Positions 16,743 through 26,816 of a DNA stretch of 59,204 nt are shown here, piece after piece (within the stretch, counting starts at the first letter, position 1; each line of letters opens with the position of its first letter). The DNA comes from Allocoprococcus comes (GTDB lineage: Bacteria > Bacillota > Clostridia > Lachnospirales > Lachnospiraceae): NCBI RefSeq assembly GCF_013300725.1, contig NZ_JAAIMM010000023.1, forward strand, positions 1 to 59,204. Direction: 5' to 3'. The position numbers were made by a program, and so were the translations under genes. The notes below the pieces were generated by a model, which saw only the letters and a list, made by a program, of their open reading frames with translations, was not told the DNA's origin and searched no databases.

Positions 16743-19667
16743 ATGGATTTAACAAAGCTTACAGCATATGAGATCATCGAGCACAGACCTCTTCCGGATC
16801 TGAAATCGGAAGGTGCACTTCTGAAGCACAAGAAGAGTGGTGCGAGAGTGCTTCTGATCTCCAATGATGATGAGAATAAAGTATTTAACATCGGATTCCG
16901 TACTCCGACTACGAACAGCACCGGAGTGCCGCATATCATGGAACATACCGTTCTGTGCGGTTCGGAGAAGTTCCCGACCAAGGATCCGTTTGTGGAACTG
17001 GTAAAAGGATCGCTGAATACCTTTTTAAATGCGATGACTTATCCGGACAAGACCGTGTATCCGGTTGCAAGCTGTAATGAAAAGGATTTTCAGAATCTGA
17101 TGGATGTGTATATGGACGCAGTCTTGCATCCGAATATTTACAAACATGAAGAGATCTTCCGTCAGGAAGGCTGGAATTATCGCCTGGAGGAAGCAGATGG
17201 GGAGCTTTCTTATAACGGAGTTGTTTATAATGAGATGAAGGGAGCTTTTTCTTCACCGGATGGTGTTCTGGACCGTATGATCCTGAATTCCCTGTTCCCG
17301 GATACGACTTATGCAAATGAGTCCGGCGGAGATCCGGATGTGATCCCGGAACTGACTTATGAAGAATATCTGAATTTCCACAGAACCTATTATCATCCGT
17401 CCAACAGCTATATTTACCTTTATGGCAATATGGATATGGAGGAAAAATTAAACTGGCTGGATCAGGAATATCTGTCTGCCTATGACAAAAAAGAGGTAGA
17501 TTCCGAGATCCATCTGCAGAAACCGTTTGAAAAGATGCATGATATCACAAAGCCGTATTCCATTGCAAGCAACGAATCGACAGAGGATAATACCTATCTT
17601 TCTTACAATAAAGTCATCGGAACTTCTCTGGATGAAAAGCTGTACCTGGCATTCCAGATCCTGGACTATGCGCTGCTTTCCGCACCGGGAGCACCGATCA
17701 CAAAGGCACTTCTGGAAGCCGGAATCGGAAAAGATATCAGCGGTTCCTATGACAGCAGCACCTATCAGCCGATCTTCTCCATCGTGGCAAAGAATGCCAA
17801 TGAAGAGCAGAAGGCAGAATTTGTGAAGGTGATCGAAGATACATTGAAGGCTATCGTAGAAAACGGAATGGACAAAAAGGCACTGGAAGCGGGAATCAAT
17901 TATCATGAATTCCGTTACCGCGAGGCAGACTTCGGAGGCTATCCGAAGGGGCTGATGTACGGACTGCAGATCTTCGACAGCTGGCTTTATGATGAGACAA
18001 AGCCATTTATTCATGTAGAGGCACTGGATACTTTTGTGTTCTTAAAAGAGCAGATCAGTACCGGATATTTTGAAAAACTGATCCAGGCTTATCTTCTGGA
18101 CAATCAGCACGGCGCACTGGTTACGATCGTACCGGAGCCGGGACGTACAGCCAGACTGGATGAGGAGTTAAAAGCGAAACTGCAGGCATACAAAGAAAGC
18201 CTGAGCAGAGAAGAAATTGACAAACTGGTTGCGGATACGAAACATTTACAGGAGTATCAGGAAGAACCGTCAAGTCAGGAAGATCTGGAGAAGATCCCGA
18301 TGCTGACAAGAGAAGACATTTCCCGTGAGATCGCACCGATTTACAATGAAGAGATAAAGATCGCAGAGATCCCGACCGTTTTCCATGAGATTGAGACCAA
18401 TGGAATCGGTTATCTGGATCTGATGTTTGATCTTTCCGATGTACCGGAGAAGGATCTGCCGATGGTGGGACTTCTGCAGGCAGTTCTCGGAATCATTGAT
18501 ACGGAGCATTATGAATACGGAGAGCTCTTCAATGAGATCAACAGACACACCGGAGGAATCGGGACTTCATTGGAGCTTTATCCGGATGTGACAAAGGTCA
18601 GAGAAAAAGAATTCAAGGCAACCTTTGAGATCAAGGCAAAAGCACTTTACGGACAGATTCCGTTTGCCATCCGTATGATGAAAGAAATCCTGACTGCATC
18701 GAAGCTGGATGATGAAAAGCGTCTGAAAGAGATTCTTTCGATGACAAAGACAAGACTGCAGGATCGTTTCCTCTCCGCAGGACATTCGGCAGCAGCACTC
18801 CGGGCAATGTCTTATAAATCGCCGATTTCAAAATTTAAAGATACGACAAATGGAATCGGATATTATCAGAACATCCGTGAGATGGAAGAACATTTCGAAG
18901 ATAAGAAGGAAGAGATTACAAATAGCTTAAAAGCTTTAGCCGAACTGATTTTCAGAAAAGGCAATATGATGATCAGTTACACAGCCACAAGAGAAGGACT
19001 TGCCGTTTTAGAAGAGGAGATCGGAAGCTTAAAAGAAGCCCTTTATCCGGAGAGAACACCAGAAAGCAGATGCGTACTGCACTGTGAGAAGAAGAACGAA
19101 GGATTCAAGACTTCTTCCAAAGTACAGTTTGCGGCAAAGGCAGGCAACTTTATTGATGCCGGAGAAGAATATAACGGAGCACTGCAGATCCTGAAGGTGA
19201 TCATGAGCTACGAATATCTCTGGATCAATATCCGTGTGAAAGGCGGAGCTTATGGCTGCATGAGCAACTTTAACCGTCTTGGCGAGGGATATTTTGTATC
19301 CTACCGTGACCCGAACCTTGGAAGAACGCTTGAGATCTATGATGGAGTTCCGGAATATCTGGAGAACTTCACGGTCAGCGAGCGTGATATGACCAAATAC
19401 ATCATCGGAACGATCAGCAATATCGACCAGCCGATGACACCGGCAACCAAGGGTGACCGTTCCATGAATCTGTATATGAATCATGTGAGCGCAGAGATGA
19501 TCAGAAAAGAAAGAGAGCAGATCCTTACAGCAAACCAGGAGGATATCCGTGCACTTGCAGGTGTGGCACGTGCGGTGCTTGCAAATGATCAGATCTGTGT
19601 GATTGGAAATGAAGCAAAGATAGAAGAAGAGAAAGAACTGTTTATGACAGTTGAGAATTTATTTTAA
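16743..19667 (+). CDS. M16C-family zinc metallopeptidase (presequence-protease-like)
   Basis: A 974-residue insulinase-type peptidase that degrades short peptides inside a clam-like chamber. The inverted zinc motif is H64-I-M-E-H68, with the downstream glutamate in YNEMKGAFSSPDG. The C-terminal half is the non-catalytic M16 repeat, with the region KGGAYGC near its end. Length fits M16C. The chosen ATG follows GGAGGAAATCATAT; an in-frame ATG 17 codons earlier has no site. No signal peptide, so it is cytoplasmic. It ends 11 bases before era, probably in one transcript with it. Confidence 0.9.
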   Translation: MDLTKLTAYEIIEHRPLPDLKSEGALLKHKKSGARVLLISNDDENKVFNIGFRTPTTNSTGVPHIMEHTVLCGSEKFPTKDPFVELVKGSLNTFLNAMTYPDKTVYPVASCNEKDFQNLMDVYMDAVLHPNIYKHEEIFRQEGWNYRLEEADGELSYNGVVYNEMKGAFSSPDGVLDRMILNSLFPDTTYANESGGDPDVIPELTYEEYLNFHRTYYHPSNSYIYLYGNMDMEEKLNWLDQEYLSAYDKKEVDSEIHLQKPFEKMHDITKPYSIASNESTEDNTYLSYNKVIGTSLDEKLYLAFQILDYALLSAPGAPITKALLEAGIGKDISGSYDSSTYQPIFSIVAKNANEEQKAEFVKVIEDTLKAIVENGMDKKALEAGINYHEFRYREADFGGYPKGLMYGLQIFDSWLYDETKPFIHVEALDTFVFLKEQISTGYFEKLIQAYLLDNQHGALVTIVPEPGRTARLDEELKAKLQAYKESLSREEIDKLVADTKHLQEYQEEPSSQEDLEKIPMLTREDISREIAPIYNEEIKIAEIPTVFHEIETNGIGYLDLMFDLSDVPEKDLPMVGLLQAVLGIIDTEHYEYGELFNEINRHTGGIGTSLELYPDVTKVREKEFKATFEIKAKALYGQIPFAIRMMKEILTASKLDDEKRLKEILSMTKTRLQDRFLSAGHSAAALRAMSYKSPISKFKDTTNGIGYYQNIREMEEHFEDKKEEITNSLKALAELIFRKGNMMISYTATREGLAVLEEEIGSLKEALYPERTPESRCVLHCEKKNEGFKTSSKVQFAAKAGNFIDAGEEYNGALQILKVIMSYEYLWINIRVKGGAYGCMSNFNRLGEGYFVSYRDPNLGRTLEIYDGVPEYLENFTVSERDMTKYIIGTISNIDQPMTPATKGDRSMNLYMNHVSAEMIRKEREQILTANQEDIRALAGVARAVLANDQICVIGNEAKIEEEKELFMTVENLF

Positions 19668-19678
19668 AAGGAGAATGC

Positions 19679-20575
19679 ATGAGAGCAGATTTTAAATCAG
19701 GATTTGTAACTTTGATCGGAAGACCGAACGTGGGAAAATCCACCCTTATGAACTATCTGATCGGTCAGAAGATTGCAATTACATCGAATAAACCGCAGAC
19801 CACCAGAAACCGGATCCAGACGGTGCTTACGACCGAGGAAGGACAGATTGTATTTGTTGATACACCGGGAATCCATAAGGCGAAGAACAAGCTTGGAACC
19901 TACATGGTAAATGTGGCAGAGCGCACTTTAAATGAAGTGGATGTGGTGCTGTGGCTGGTTGAGCCGAGTACCTTTATCGGAGCCGGAGAGCAGCACATTG
20001 TGCAGCAGCTCGGAAAGGTGACAACTCCGGTCGTGCTGGTCATCAACAAAGCAGATACTGTGAAGAAGGAAGACATCCTTCCGTGTATCGCAAAATACAA
20101 CGAAGTATACCAGTTTGCAGATATCGTTCCGGTATCTGCAAGAACCGGTGAAAATACGGACGAGCTTTTAAAGGTCATTATGAAATATCTTCCGTATGGA
20201 CCGCAGTTTTATGATGAAGATACCATTACCGACCAGCCGGAAAGGCAGATCGTGGCAGAGCTGATCCGTGAGAAAGCACTGCATTGTCTGAATGAAGAAA
20301 TCCCGCACGGAATCGCGGTATCGATCGAGAAGATGAAGGCACGTAAAAAAGTGATGGACATTGAAGCAACGATCATCTGTGAGCGAGACTCCCACAAGGG
20401 AATCATCATCGGTAAACAGGGATCCATGCTGAAAAAGATCGGCAGCACGGCAAGATATGAGATCGAGCAGATGCTCGGATGTAAGGTAAATCTCCAGCTT
20501 TGGGTAAAAGTAAAGAAAGACTGGAGAGACAGTGATTTTCTGATCAAGAACTTCGGATATAGAGAAGACGAGTAA
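19679..20575 (+). CDS. era: GTPase Era
   Basis: A 298-residue GTPase needed for 16S rRNA maturation and small-subunit assembly. G1 is GRPNVGKST, G3 DTPGIHK, G4 NKAD and G5 VSARTG. The C-terminal KH domain (about 205-290) has GIIIGKQGSMLKKIG. AAAGGAG precedes the ATG. Gene order era-yqzL-recO is conserved in Firmicutes. Confidence 0.97.
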   Translation: MRADFKSGFVTLIGRPNVGKSTLMNYLIGQKIAITSNKPQTTRNRIQTVLTTEEGQIVFVDTPGIHKAKNKLGTYMVNVAERTLNEVDVVLWLVEPSTFIGAGEQHIVQQLGKVTTPVVLVINKADTVKKEDILPCIAKYNEVYQFADIVPVSARTGENTDELLKVIMKYLPYGPQFYDEDTITDQPERQIVAELIREKALHCLNEEIPHGIAVSIEKMKARKKVMDIEATIICERDSHKGIIIGKQGSMLKKIGSTARYEIEQMLGCKVNLQLWVKVKKDWRDSDFLIKNFGYREDE

Positions 20576-20691
20576 AAAATGTCAAGGTGTTTCTCTGAAA
20601 AACAGCTGGCAGATATTACGCAGTATAGCATCTGAGAATATGGGAGAACCTAATCTTAAAAGGCATAAGAAAAAGATGAGGTGACCGAAGG

Positions 20692-20862
20692 ATGAATCAG
20701 GAATACTGGGATCGGTTTGCAAGGACAGGACGGGTGGAGGATTATCTCTCCTACCGGGAAAAGGAAGTCTGCAAAGCGAAAACGGAGAAATACGGGGACA
20801 AATGCAGTGAATCAGTTAACAGCAATGACAGGGATGATTCTGTCGGCAGCACCGATCGGTGA
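20692..20862 (+). CDS. yqzL: YqzL-family small protein
   Basis: A 56-residue frame between era and recO, overlapping the recO start by 56 bases in another frame. It begins MNQEYWDRFARTGRVEDYL followed by SYREKE, matching the W..F..TG....YL.Y pattern of Bacillus YqzL (about 47 residues), which also sits between era and recO. Its function is unknown. The second half (CSESVNSNDRDD) shows no conservation that I recognise. The ribosome site is weak-to-fair (GACCGAAGG). Confidence 0.65.
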   Translation: MNQEYWDRFARTGRVEDYLSYREKEVCKAKTEKYGDKCSESVNSNDRDDSVGSTDR

Positions 20863-21559
20863 ATATGATAAAAGAGTCGTGATCCTGACAAAAGAAAAAG
20901 GGAAAATATCAGCGTTTGCAAAAGGAGCAAGACGACCGAACAGTCCGCTTGCAGGGGCATGTACGCCTTGTAATTTCGGGAAATTCATGCTGTATGAAGG
21001 AAGAAATTCCAACACCCTCCAGTCGGCAGAGATCGAGAATTATTTTGCAGAGCTCCGCACGGATGTGGAAGCGGCATACTATGCATTTTATTTTCTCGAA
21101 TTTGCAGATTTTTATACAAGGGAAGCTAATGACGAGAGGGAAATGCTGAAGCTTCTTTATCAGACGATGCGCGTGCTGACGAAAAAGATCATTCCATTTG
21201 AGCTGGTACGCTACATATTTGAACTGAAGGCACTCAGTGTCAGCGGGGAAGGACCGCAGGTATTTCAGTGTGTCAGATGCGGGAACAGGGAACGTCCCTG
21301 TGTGTTCAGTGTGAAGGAGGGCGGTCTGGTCTGCAGTGAATGTGGTCAGAATGTCTATGACGGAATGCGGCTGAATACGTCTACCCTTTATGCCATGCAG
21401 TTCATTGTCGGGACACCGGTGGAAAAGCTCTATACCTTTACCTTAAGCGATGAAGTTTTAAAGGAACTGGGAAAGGTAATGGGGCGTTATCTGGATGTAT
21501 ACGTGGATCACAGATTCAAGTCGCTTGAGATTCTGGAGCAGCTCACAGGGCTGAAATAA
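20807..21559 (+). CDS. recO: DNA repair protein RecO
   Basis: A 250-residue protein that loads RecA through RecFOR and anneals ssDNA. The N-terminal OB fold covers PIGEYDKRVVILTKEKGKISAFAKGARRPNS. A C-terminal four-cysteine zinc site (CVRCG.., CSECG) is visible near residues 155-180. The start is taken as GTG at 20807 (VNQLTAMTG); ATG at 20822 or 20831 is possible. Longer upstream frames read through the yqzL gene in a different frame and are unlikely. Confidence 0.9.
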   Translation: MNQLTAMTGMILSAAPIGEYDKRVVILTKEKGKISAFAKGARRPNSPLAGACTPCNFGKFMLYEGRNSNTLQSAEIENYFAELRTDVEAAYYAFYFLEFADFYTREANDEREMLKLLYQTMRVLTKKIIPFELVRYIFELKALSVSGEGPQVFQCVRCGNRERPCVFSVKEGGLVCSECGQNVYDGMRLNTSTLYAMQFIVGTPVEKLYTFTLSDEVLKELGKVMGRYLDVYVDHRFKSLEILEQLTGLK

Positions 21560-21622
21560 CCGGAAAATTGTATATTAGATTAGAAAATAAAGACAAATTT
21601 GGCGAAAATTAGCAGGATAAGC

Positions 21623-21651
21623 TTGCAAAACCTATATGCAGTAGGTATAAT
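21623..21651 (+). promoter_or_regulatory. glyQS promoter
   Basis: TTGCAA and a perfect TATAAT separated by 17 bases, 87 bases before the start. The leader is too short for a T-box and none is visible. Confidence 0.65.
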
Positions 21652-21737
21652 AGGTGAATCAGAGAGGAATAAATGTTATCGCGATAAGTAGCGTTGTTCT
21701 TCTAACGAAAAATAAAAAGAATGCGAGGATTAGTGTT

Positions 21738-23129
21738 ATGGTAGAAAAGACAATGGACAAAATTGTAGCTTTGGCAAAATCAAGAGGCTTTGTATATCCG
21801 GGGTCTGAAATCTACGGTGGGCTTGCAAATACATGGGATTATGGTAACCTGGGTGTTGAACTTAAGAACAACGTAAAGAGAGCATGGTGGAAGAAATTTA
21901 TTCAGGAGAATCCGTACAACGTAGGTGTTGACTGTGCGATCCTGATGAATCCGCAGACATGGATCGCTTCCGGACATCTGGGAGGATTCAGTGATCCGCT
22001 GATGGACTGTAAGGAATGTCACGAACGTTTCCGTGCAGATAAGATCATTGAAGATTATGCACATGAGCATGGAATTGATATTCCGGACAGCATTGACGGA
22101 TGGTCACATGAAGAGATGGAAGGATTTATCAAAGAACATGAAGTTCCGTGTCCGACCTGCGGAAAACATAATTTCACAGAGATCCGTGAATTTAACCTGA
22201 TGTTCAAGACTTTCCAGGGTGTAACAGAAGATGCAAAGAACGTTGTTTACCTTCGTCCTGAGACTGCACAGGGAATCTTCGTAAACTTTAAGAATGTACA
22301 GAGAACTTCAAGAAAGAAGCTTCCATTTGGTATTGGTCAGATCGGTAAATCATTCCGTAACGAGATCACACCGGGTAACTTTACATTCCGTACCCGTGAG
22401 TTTGAACAGATGGAGCTTGAATTCTTCTGCAAACCGGATACAGACCTTGAATGGTTTGCTTACTGGAAGAAATTCTGTCTCGATTGGCTGTTCTCTCTTG
22501 GACTTAAGGATGAGGAGGTCCGTTACAGAGATCATGACAAAGAAGAGCTTTCTTTCTACAGCAAGGCTACAACAGACGTAGAATTCCTCTTCCCATTCGG
22601 ATGGGGCGAGCTGTGGGGAATCGCAGACAGAACCGATTATGACCTGACACAGCATCAGAATGTATCCGGACAGGATCTGACTTACTTTGATGATGAGACC
22701 AATGAAAAATACATTCCATACGTTATCGAGCCATCACTTGGTGCTGACCGTGTGGTACTTGCGTTCCTTTGCGCAGCATATGATGAGGAAGAACTGGAAG
22801 ACGGTTCTACACGTACCGTTATGCACTTCCATCCGGAACTTGCACCGATTAAGATCGGTGTGCTTCCGCTTTCCAAGAAGCTGAACGAAGGTGCTGAGAA
22901 GGTTTATGCAATGCTTAGCAAATACTACAACTGCGAATTCGATGACAGAGGAAATATCGGTAAGAGATATCGCCGTCAGGATGAGATCGGAACACCGTTC
23001 TGCGTAACTTATGACTTCGATTCTGAAGAAGACGGAGCAGTTACTGTTCGTGACCGTGATACGATGCAGCAGGAAAGAATTAAAATTGAAGATCTCAAAG
23101 CATACTTTGAGAAGAAATTTGAGTGGTAG
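21738..23129 (+). CDS. glyQS: glycyl-tRNA synthetase (dimeric type)
   Basis: A 463-residue class II synthetase that charges tRNA-Gly. Motif 2 region [21 protein letters not shown] and motif 3 region [14 protein letters not shown] are clear, and a zinc-like pair CPTCG lies near residue 139. The C-terminal anticodon-binding domain is complete. The start [10 protein letters not shown] at 21738 is chosen because it matches the usual family beginning; upstream in-frame codons are in the leader. It stands alone between a promoter and a terminator. Confidence 0.95.
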   Translation: MVEKTMDKIVALAKSRGFVYPGSEIYGGLANTWDYGNLGVELKNNVKRAWWKKFIQENPYNVGVDCAILMNPQTWIASGHLGGFSDPLMDCKECHERFRADKIIEDYAHEHGIDIPDSIDGWSHEEMEGFIKEHEVPCPTCGKHNFTEIREFNLMFKTFQGVTEDAKNVVYLRPETAQGIFVNFKNVQRTSRKKLPFGIGQIGKSFRNEITPGNFTFRTREFEQMELEFFCKPDTDLEWFAYWKKFCLDWLFSLGLKDEEVRYRDHDKEELSFYSKATTDVEFLFPFGWGELWGIADRTDYDLTQHQNVSGQDLTYFDDETNEKYIPYVIEPSLGADRVVLAFLCAAYDEEELEDGSTRTVMHFHPELAPIKIGVLPLSKKLNEGAEKVYAMLSKYYNCEFDDRGNIGKRYRRQDEIGTPFCVTYDFDSEEDGAVTVRDRDTMQQERIKIEDLKAYFEKKFEW

Positions 23130-23137
23130 AGATTTGA

Positions 23138-23183
23138 AAAGATCCGGATTTCCCTGGTTTGGGAAGTCCGGATCTTTTTGTGC
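23138..23183 (+). terminator. glyQS terminator
   Basis: AAAGATCCGGA (23138-23148) pairs with TCCGGATCTTT (23167-23177), extended by TTCCC/GGGAA, followed by TTTTTG. The next 350 bases (23184-23537) are AT-rich with no gene or structure that I can support. Confidence 0.85.
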
Positions 23184-23537
23184 GAAAAAGTTTGTTGGGG
23201 AAGTTGTGAGACAAATGGAAGTAGTCAAATTTTTTGATGGATGGGAAAAAGCGGTATGACAGGTTGATGTGGTGAAGCAATGAAAGATAGATTTTCTGAA
23301 TAAGTGATATTTATGTAGAGGCTTGAAAAATTTGGAATAAAAATGGTAGATACTAGGGAGTGTAATCGTGATAGGTTGGCTAGAATGCGTGGATTTTGAG
23401 AAAAAAATTTAATTTGTGAAAATAGACAAAGAGAATGGATGATACAGTTAAAAAATAGTCAATAAAAACGATGATTATAGAGCGAAGCTATTAAATATTC
23501 TGACAAATAATAAACAATAAAGAAAATTATTTAACGC

Positions 23538-23566
23538 TTGACTAATTGTGACGACAATTATATAAT
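23538..23566 (+). promoter_or_regulatory. glyA-gcv operon promoter with internal palindrome
   Basis: TTGACT and TATAAT with a 17-base spacer, close to consensus. The spacer is filled by a perfect 7-4-7 inverted repeat, TAATTGT-GACG-ACAATTA (23543-23560), an ideal place for a repressor to block polymerase. Its binder is unknown. Confidence 0.65.
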
Positions 23567-23604
23567 GTGTTTAAGTTAAGGTTGGATGATGAATATGTGA
23601 GATA

Positions 23605-23797
23605 CTTGTTGTACAGACGGCGCGCACCGTTATTTAATGTACAGCATGAGCCGAAGGGGCAGGCAGAAACTCTCAGGCAAAAGGAACATATTCGGACAAC
23701 ACTCTGGAGAACAATATATATGTATTGTACCGAAGAAGTAGTCTGGACTATATAGCGCAAAAGTCCAGGTGATCTTTCAGGTGAACGGACAGAGGCA
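23605..23797 (+). ncRNA. tandem glycine riboswitch (two aptamers)
   Basis: Aptamer 1 (about 23605-23712) has GAGCCGAAGGGGCAG, CTCTCAGGCAAAAGGA and CTCTGGAGA. Aptamer 2 (about 23713-23797) has ACCGAAGAAGTA, TCTTTCAGGTGAACGGAC and AGAGGCAGA. These are the conserved cores of the gcvT glycine motif. Glycine binding usually turns on gcv operons so that excess glycine is burned. The second aptamer is more degenerate than the first. Confidence 0.92.
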
Positions 23798-23843
23798 GAC
23801 AAAAAAGGATTCAATGACGAAAACTTTTTTGCCTGTTTTTTTT
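23796..23843 (+). terminator. glycine riboswitch terminator
   Basis: CAGACAAAAAAG (23796-23807) pairs with CTTTTTTGCCTG (23824-23835), one mismatch, followed by eight T residues. Its 5' arm overlaps the closing helix of the second aptamer, as expected for glycine-controlled read-through. Confidence 0.8.
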
Positions 23844-23962
23844 GTACCCTAAAAAGCGGAATATTCAGAAAAATATAGATACAAATGATAAAATTCTGAA
23901 TTTAACACACCGAAAAGGGAGCAAAAAAGACAAGGTAGTTGGTTCTAAGGAGGTAAAAGAGA

Positions 23963-25210
23963 ATGAACAGAATTGAAGATGTAACAAATTACATTACTGA
24001 ATGTGATGAAGAAGTAGGAAAAGCGCTGCAGTTAGAACTTGGCCGTCAGCGCAGAAACCTTGAACTGATCGCATCAGAGAATATCGTAAGCCCGGCAGTT
24101 ATGCTTGCGATGGGAACTGTACCGACAAACAAGTATGCAGAAGGTTATCCGGGAAAACGTTATTATGGTGGATGCGAGGATGTAGATATTCTTGAAAATC
24201 TTGCAATCGAACGTGCAAAGAAATTATTTGGATGTGATCATGTATGTGTACAGCCACATTCAGGAGCAAATGCGAATACAGCTGTATATCAGGCGCTGAT
24301 CAAACCAGGCGATACAGTTATGGGATTGAACCTGGCACACGGCGGACATCTTACACATGGTTCACCGGTAAATCTTTCCGGTATCCTTTACAATTTCGTA
24401 CCTTACAATGTCAATGATGACGGTGTTCTGGATTACGATGCAATCAGAAAGCTTGCTCATGAATGTAAACCGAAGATGATCGTAGCAGGAGCTTCGGCTT
24501 ATCCAAGAGAGATCCGTTTTGATATTTTTGCAGATATCGCAAAAGAAGTTGGAGCTTATCTTTTCGTAGATATGGCACACATTGCAGGTCTTGTTGCAGC
24601 AGGACTTCACCAGAGCCCGGTTCCTTATGCTGATGTAGTTACAACAACAACACATAAGACACTCAGAGGACCTCGTGGTGGAATGATCATGTGCAAAGAA
24701 GAATATGCAAAAGCGATCAACAAAGCAATCTTCCCGGGAACACAGGGCGGACCTCTGATGCACATTATCGCAGCAAAAGCTGTATGCTTCGGAGAAGCCT
24801 TAAAACCGGAATTCAAAACCTATCAGGAACAGGTTGTCAAGAATGCAAAAGCACTTGCAGAAGCCATGGTTGAAGAAGGATTCAACCTTGTCAGCGGTGG
24901 AACAGACAACCATCTGATCCTTGTAGATCTTCAGAACATGAACATCACAGGAAAAGAACTTCAGAACAGACTAGATGAAGTTTACATCACAGTTAATAAG
25001 AATGCAGTTCCGAATGATCCTGCAAGCCCGTTTGTAACCAGTGGAGTTCGTATCGGAACACCGGCTGTTACAACAAGAGGTCTGAAAGAAGAAGATATGA
25101 AGACCATCGCAAAATTAATCAAGATGACCATTACAGACTTTGATACCAAAGCAGATGAAATCCGTGCTGAAGTTACAAAGATCTGCGATAAATATCCACT
25201 TTATCAATAG
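23963..25210 (+). CDS. glyA: serine hydroxymethyltransferase
   Basis: A 415-residue PLP enzyme interconverting serine and glycine with methylene-tetrahydrofolate. The PLP lysine lies in [15 protein letters not shown], and the tetrahydrofolate/substrate region [13 protein letters not shown] is clear. AAGGAGG precedes the ATG. As first gene of a glycine-cleavage operon it links serine supply to glycine breakdown, and it comes under the glycine riboswitch. Length is normal. Confidence 0.97.
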   Translation: MNRIEDVTNYITECDEEVGKALQLELGRQRRNLELIASENIVSPAVMLAMGTVPTNKYAEGYPGKRYYGGCEDVDILENLAIERAKKLFGCDHVCVQPHSGANANTAVYQALIKPGDTVMGLNLAHGGHLTHGSPVNLSGILYNFVPYNVNDDGVLDYDAIRKLAHECKPKMIVAGASAYPREIRFDIFADIAKEVGAYLFVDMAHIAGLVAAGLHQSPVPYADVVTTTTHKTLRGPRGGMIMCKEEYAKAINKAIFPGTQGGPLMHIIAAKAVCFGEALKPEFKTYQEQVVKNAKALAEAMVEEGFNLVSGGTDNHLILVDLQNMNITGKELQNRLDEVYITVNKNAVPNDPASPFVTSGVRIGTPAVTTRGLKEEDMKTIAKLIKMTITDFDTKADEIRAEVTKICDKYPLYQ

Positions 25211-25222
25211 GAGGAAAGAAAG

Positions 25223-26311
25223 ATGGAATTAAAGACACCACTCTATGAGGCTCATGTAAAAGCAGGTGGAAAGATCGTACCGTTTGCCGGATACCTTCTT
25301 CCGGTTCAGTATGAGACAGGCGTGATCAAAGAGCATATGGCAGTTCGTACCCAGGCTGGACTTTTTGATGTATCTCATATGGGTGAAATCCTTTGTGAAG
25401 GAAAAGATGCTCTTGCCAATCTGCAGCACATCCTTACAAACGATTTTACAAATATGGTAGACGGACAGGCAAGATACAGCCCGATGTGTAATGAGAACGG
25501 CGGAACCGTTGATGACCTGATCGTATATAAAAAATCAGATGACCACTATTTTATCGTAGTAAATGCAGCAAACAAAGATAAAGATTATCAGTGGATGCTT
25601 GCACATCAGTCAGGAGAGGTTACATTTACAGATGTATCCGATCAGTATGGACAGATCGCCCTTCAGGGACCGAAAGCGATGGAAATCTTAAGAAAACTTA
25701 CAACAGAGGAAAATATTCCGAAGAAATATTATCATGCAGTATTTGACGCAGAAGTTGCCGGAATGCCTTGCATCGTATCCAAGACAGGATATACCGGTGA
25801 AGATGGAGTAGAAATCTACCTGGCAAGTGATCTTGCAGAAAAGATGTGGGAGACACTTCTTGAAGCAGGAAAAGAAGAGGGACTGATCCCTTGTGGACTT
25901 GGTGCACGTGATACACTTCGTATGGAAGCTGCAATGCCTCTTTACGGACATGAAATGGATGATGAAGTATCACCTCTTGAAACAGGCCTGAACTTCGGTG
26001 TTAAGATGAAAAAAGACGAATTCATCGGAAAGAAAGCCATGGAAGACAGAGGAACACCAAAGATCGAAAGAATTGGTCTTAAAGTAACAGGAAGAGGAAT
26101 CATCCGTGAACATCAGGATCTGTATGTTGGAGATCAGAAGATCGGACATACAACATCCGGAACACATTGTCCTTATCTTGGATATCCGATCGCTATGGCA
26201 CTTGTTGATGCCGGAAGCGTAGCAGTTGGTGACAAGGTAGAAGCTGATGTACGTGGAAGAAGAGTGGAAGCAGAAGTTGTGCAGCTTCCGTTCTATAAGA
26301 GAGCAAAATAA
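25223..26311 (+). CDS. gcvT: glycine cleavage T protein (aminomethyltransferase)
   Basis: A 362-residue enzyme that releases ammonia from the aminomethyl-lipoyl arm of GcvH and gives methylene-tetrahydrofolate. The family regions PFAGYLLPVQY, DVSHMGEI and TGYTGEDGVEIY are present. It begins 12 bases after glyA with a GGAGG site. A GCCGG/CCGGC-based hairpin in the 103-base gap to gcvH (26340-26387) could adjust transcript stability. Confidence 0.96.
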   Translation: MELKTPLYEAHVKAGGKIVPFAGYLLPVQYETGVIKEHMAVRTQAGLFDVSHMGEILCEGKDALANLQHILTNDFTNMVDGQARYSPMCNENGGTVDDLIVYKKSDDHYFIVVNAANKDKDYQWMLAHQSGEVTFTDVSDQYGQIALQGPKAMEILRKLTTEENIPKKYYHAVFDAEVAGMPCIVSKTGYTGEDGVEIYLASDLAEKMWETLLEAGKEEGLIPCGLGARDTLRMEAAMPLYGHEMDDEVSPLETGLNFGVKMKKDEFIGKKAMEDRGTPKIERIGLKVTGRGIIREHQDLYVGDQKIGHTTSGTHCPYLGYPIAMALVDAGSVAVGDKVEADVRGRRVEAEVVQLPFYKRAK

Positions 26312-26414
26312 AAAAATAATAACGAAAACAGATTAACAGGCCGGTCGCGGAAAAAGCGATAGAGAGTGTTTGGAAAAGGCGGCCGGCAGTTGAAAAGAAA
26401 AGGAGATTAAAATC

Positions 26415-26792
26415 ATGGAAGTTAGAGCAGAATTAAAATATACAAAATCACACGAATGGGTAAAAGAAGAAGGCGGAGTCTGGACAATTGGTCTTACAGA
26501 TTATGCACAGTCAGCACTCGGTGATCTCGTATTCGTAAATCTTCCGGAAGTTGGAGACAGCGTAGAGGCCGGAGAAGTATTTGGAGATGTTGAATCTGTA
26601 AAAGCGGTATCAGATGTATATTCACCGGTAACAGGAGAAGTTGAAGAAATCAACGAAGAACTTCTTGACGCACCGGAAACGATCAATGGCGCTCCATATG
26701 ATGCATGGTTCATCAAAGTAAAAGATGTATCCGGAACAGAGGAACTTCTTTCAGCAGAAGAATATGAGGCATTTGTAGCAAGTGAAGAATAA
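26415..26792 (+). CDS. gcvH: glycine cleavage H protein
   Basis: A 125-residue lipoyl carrier that shuttles the aminomethyl group between P, T and L proteins. The lipoylated lysine is Lys63 in [16 protein letters not shown]. Length is standard. AAAAGGAG precedes the ATG. Lipoate attachment is probably by the LplA-like ligase encoded four genes downstream. Confidence 0.97.
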   Translation: MEVRAELKYTKSHEWVKEEGGVWTIGLTDYAQSALGDLVFVNLPEVGDSVEAGEVFGDVESVKAVSDVYSPVTGEVEEINEELLDAPETINGAPYDAWFIKVKDVSGTEELLSAEEYEAFVASEE

Positions 26793-26816
26793 TCAGGGAA
26801 AGGCGGTGGACCATTC

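Noticed and set aside
21560-21737. T-box leader before glyQS
   Set aside because: The leader is under 90 bases from the predicted start and has no specifier loop, T-box sequence or terminator.
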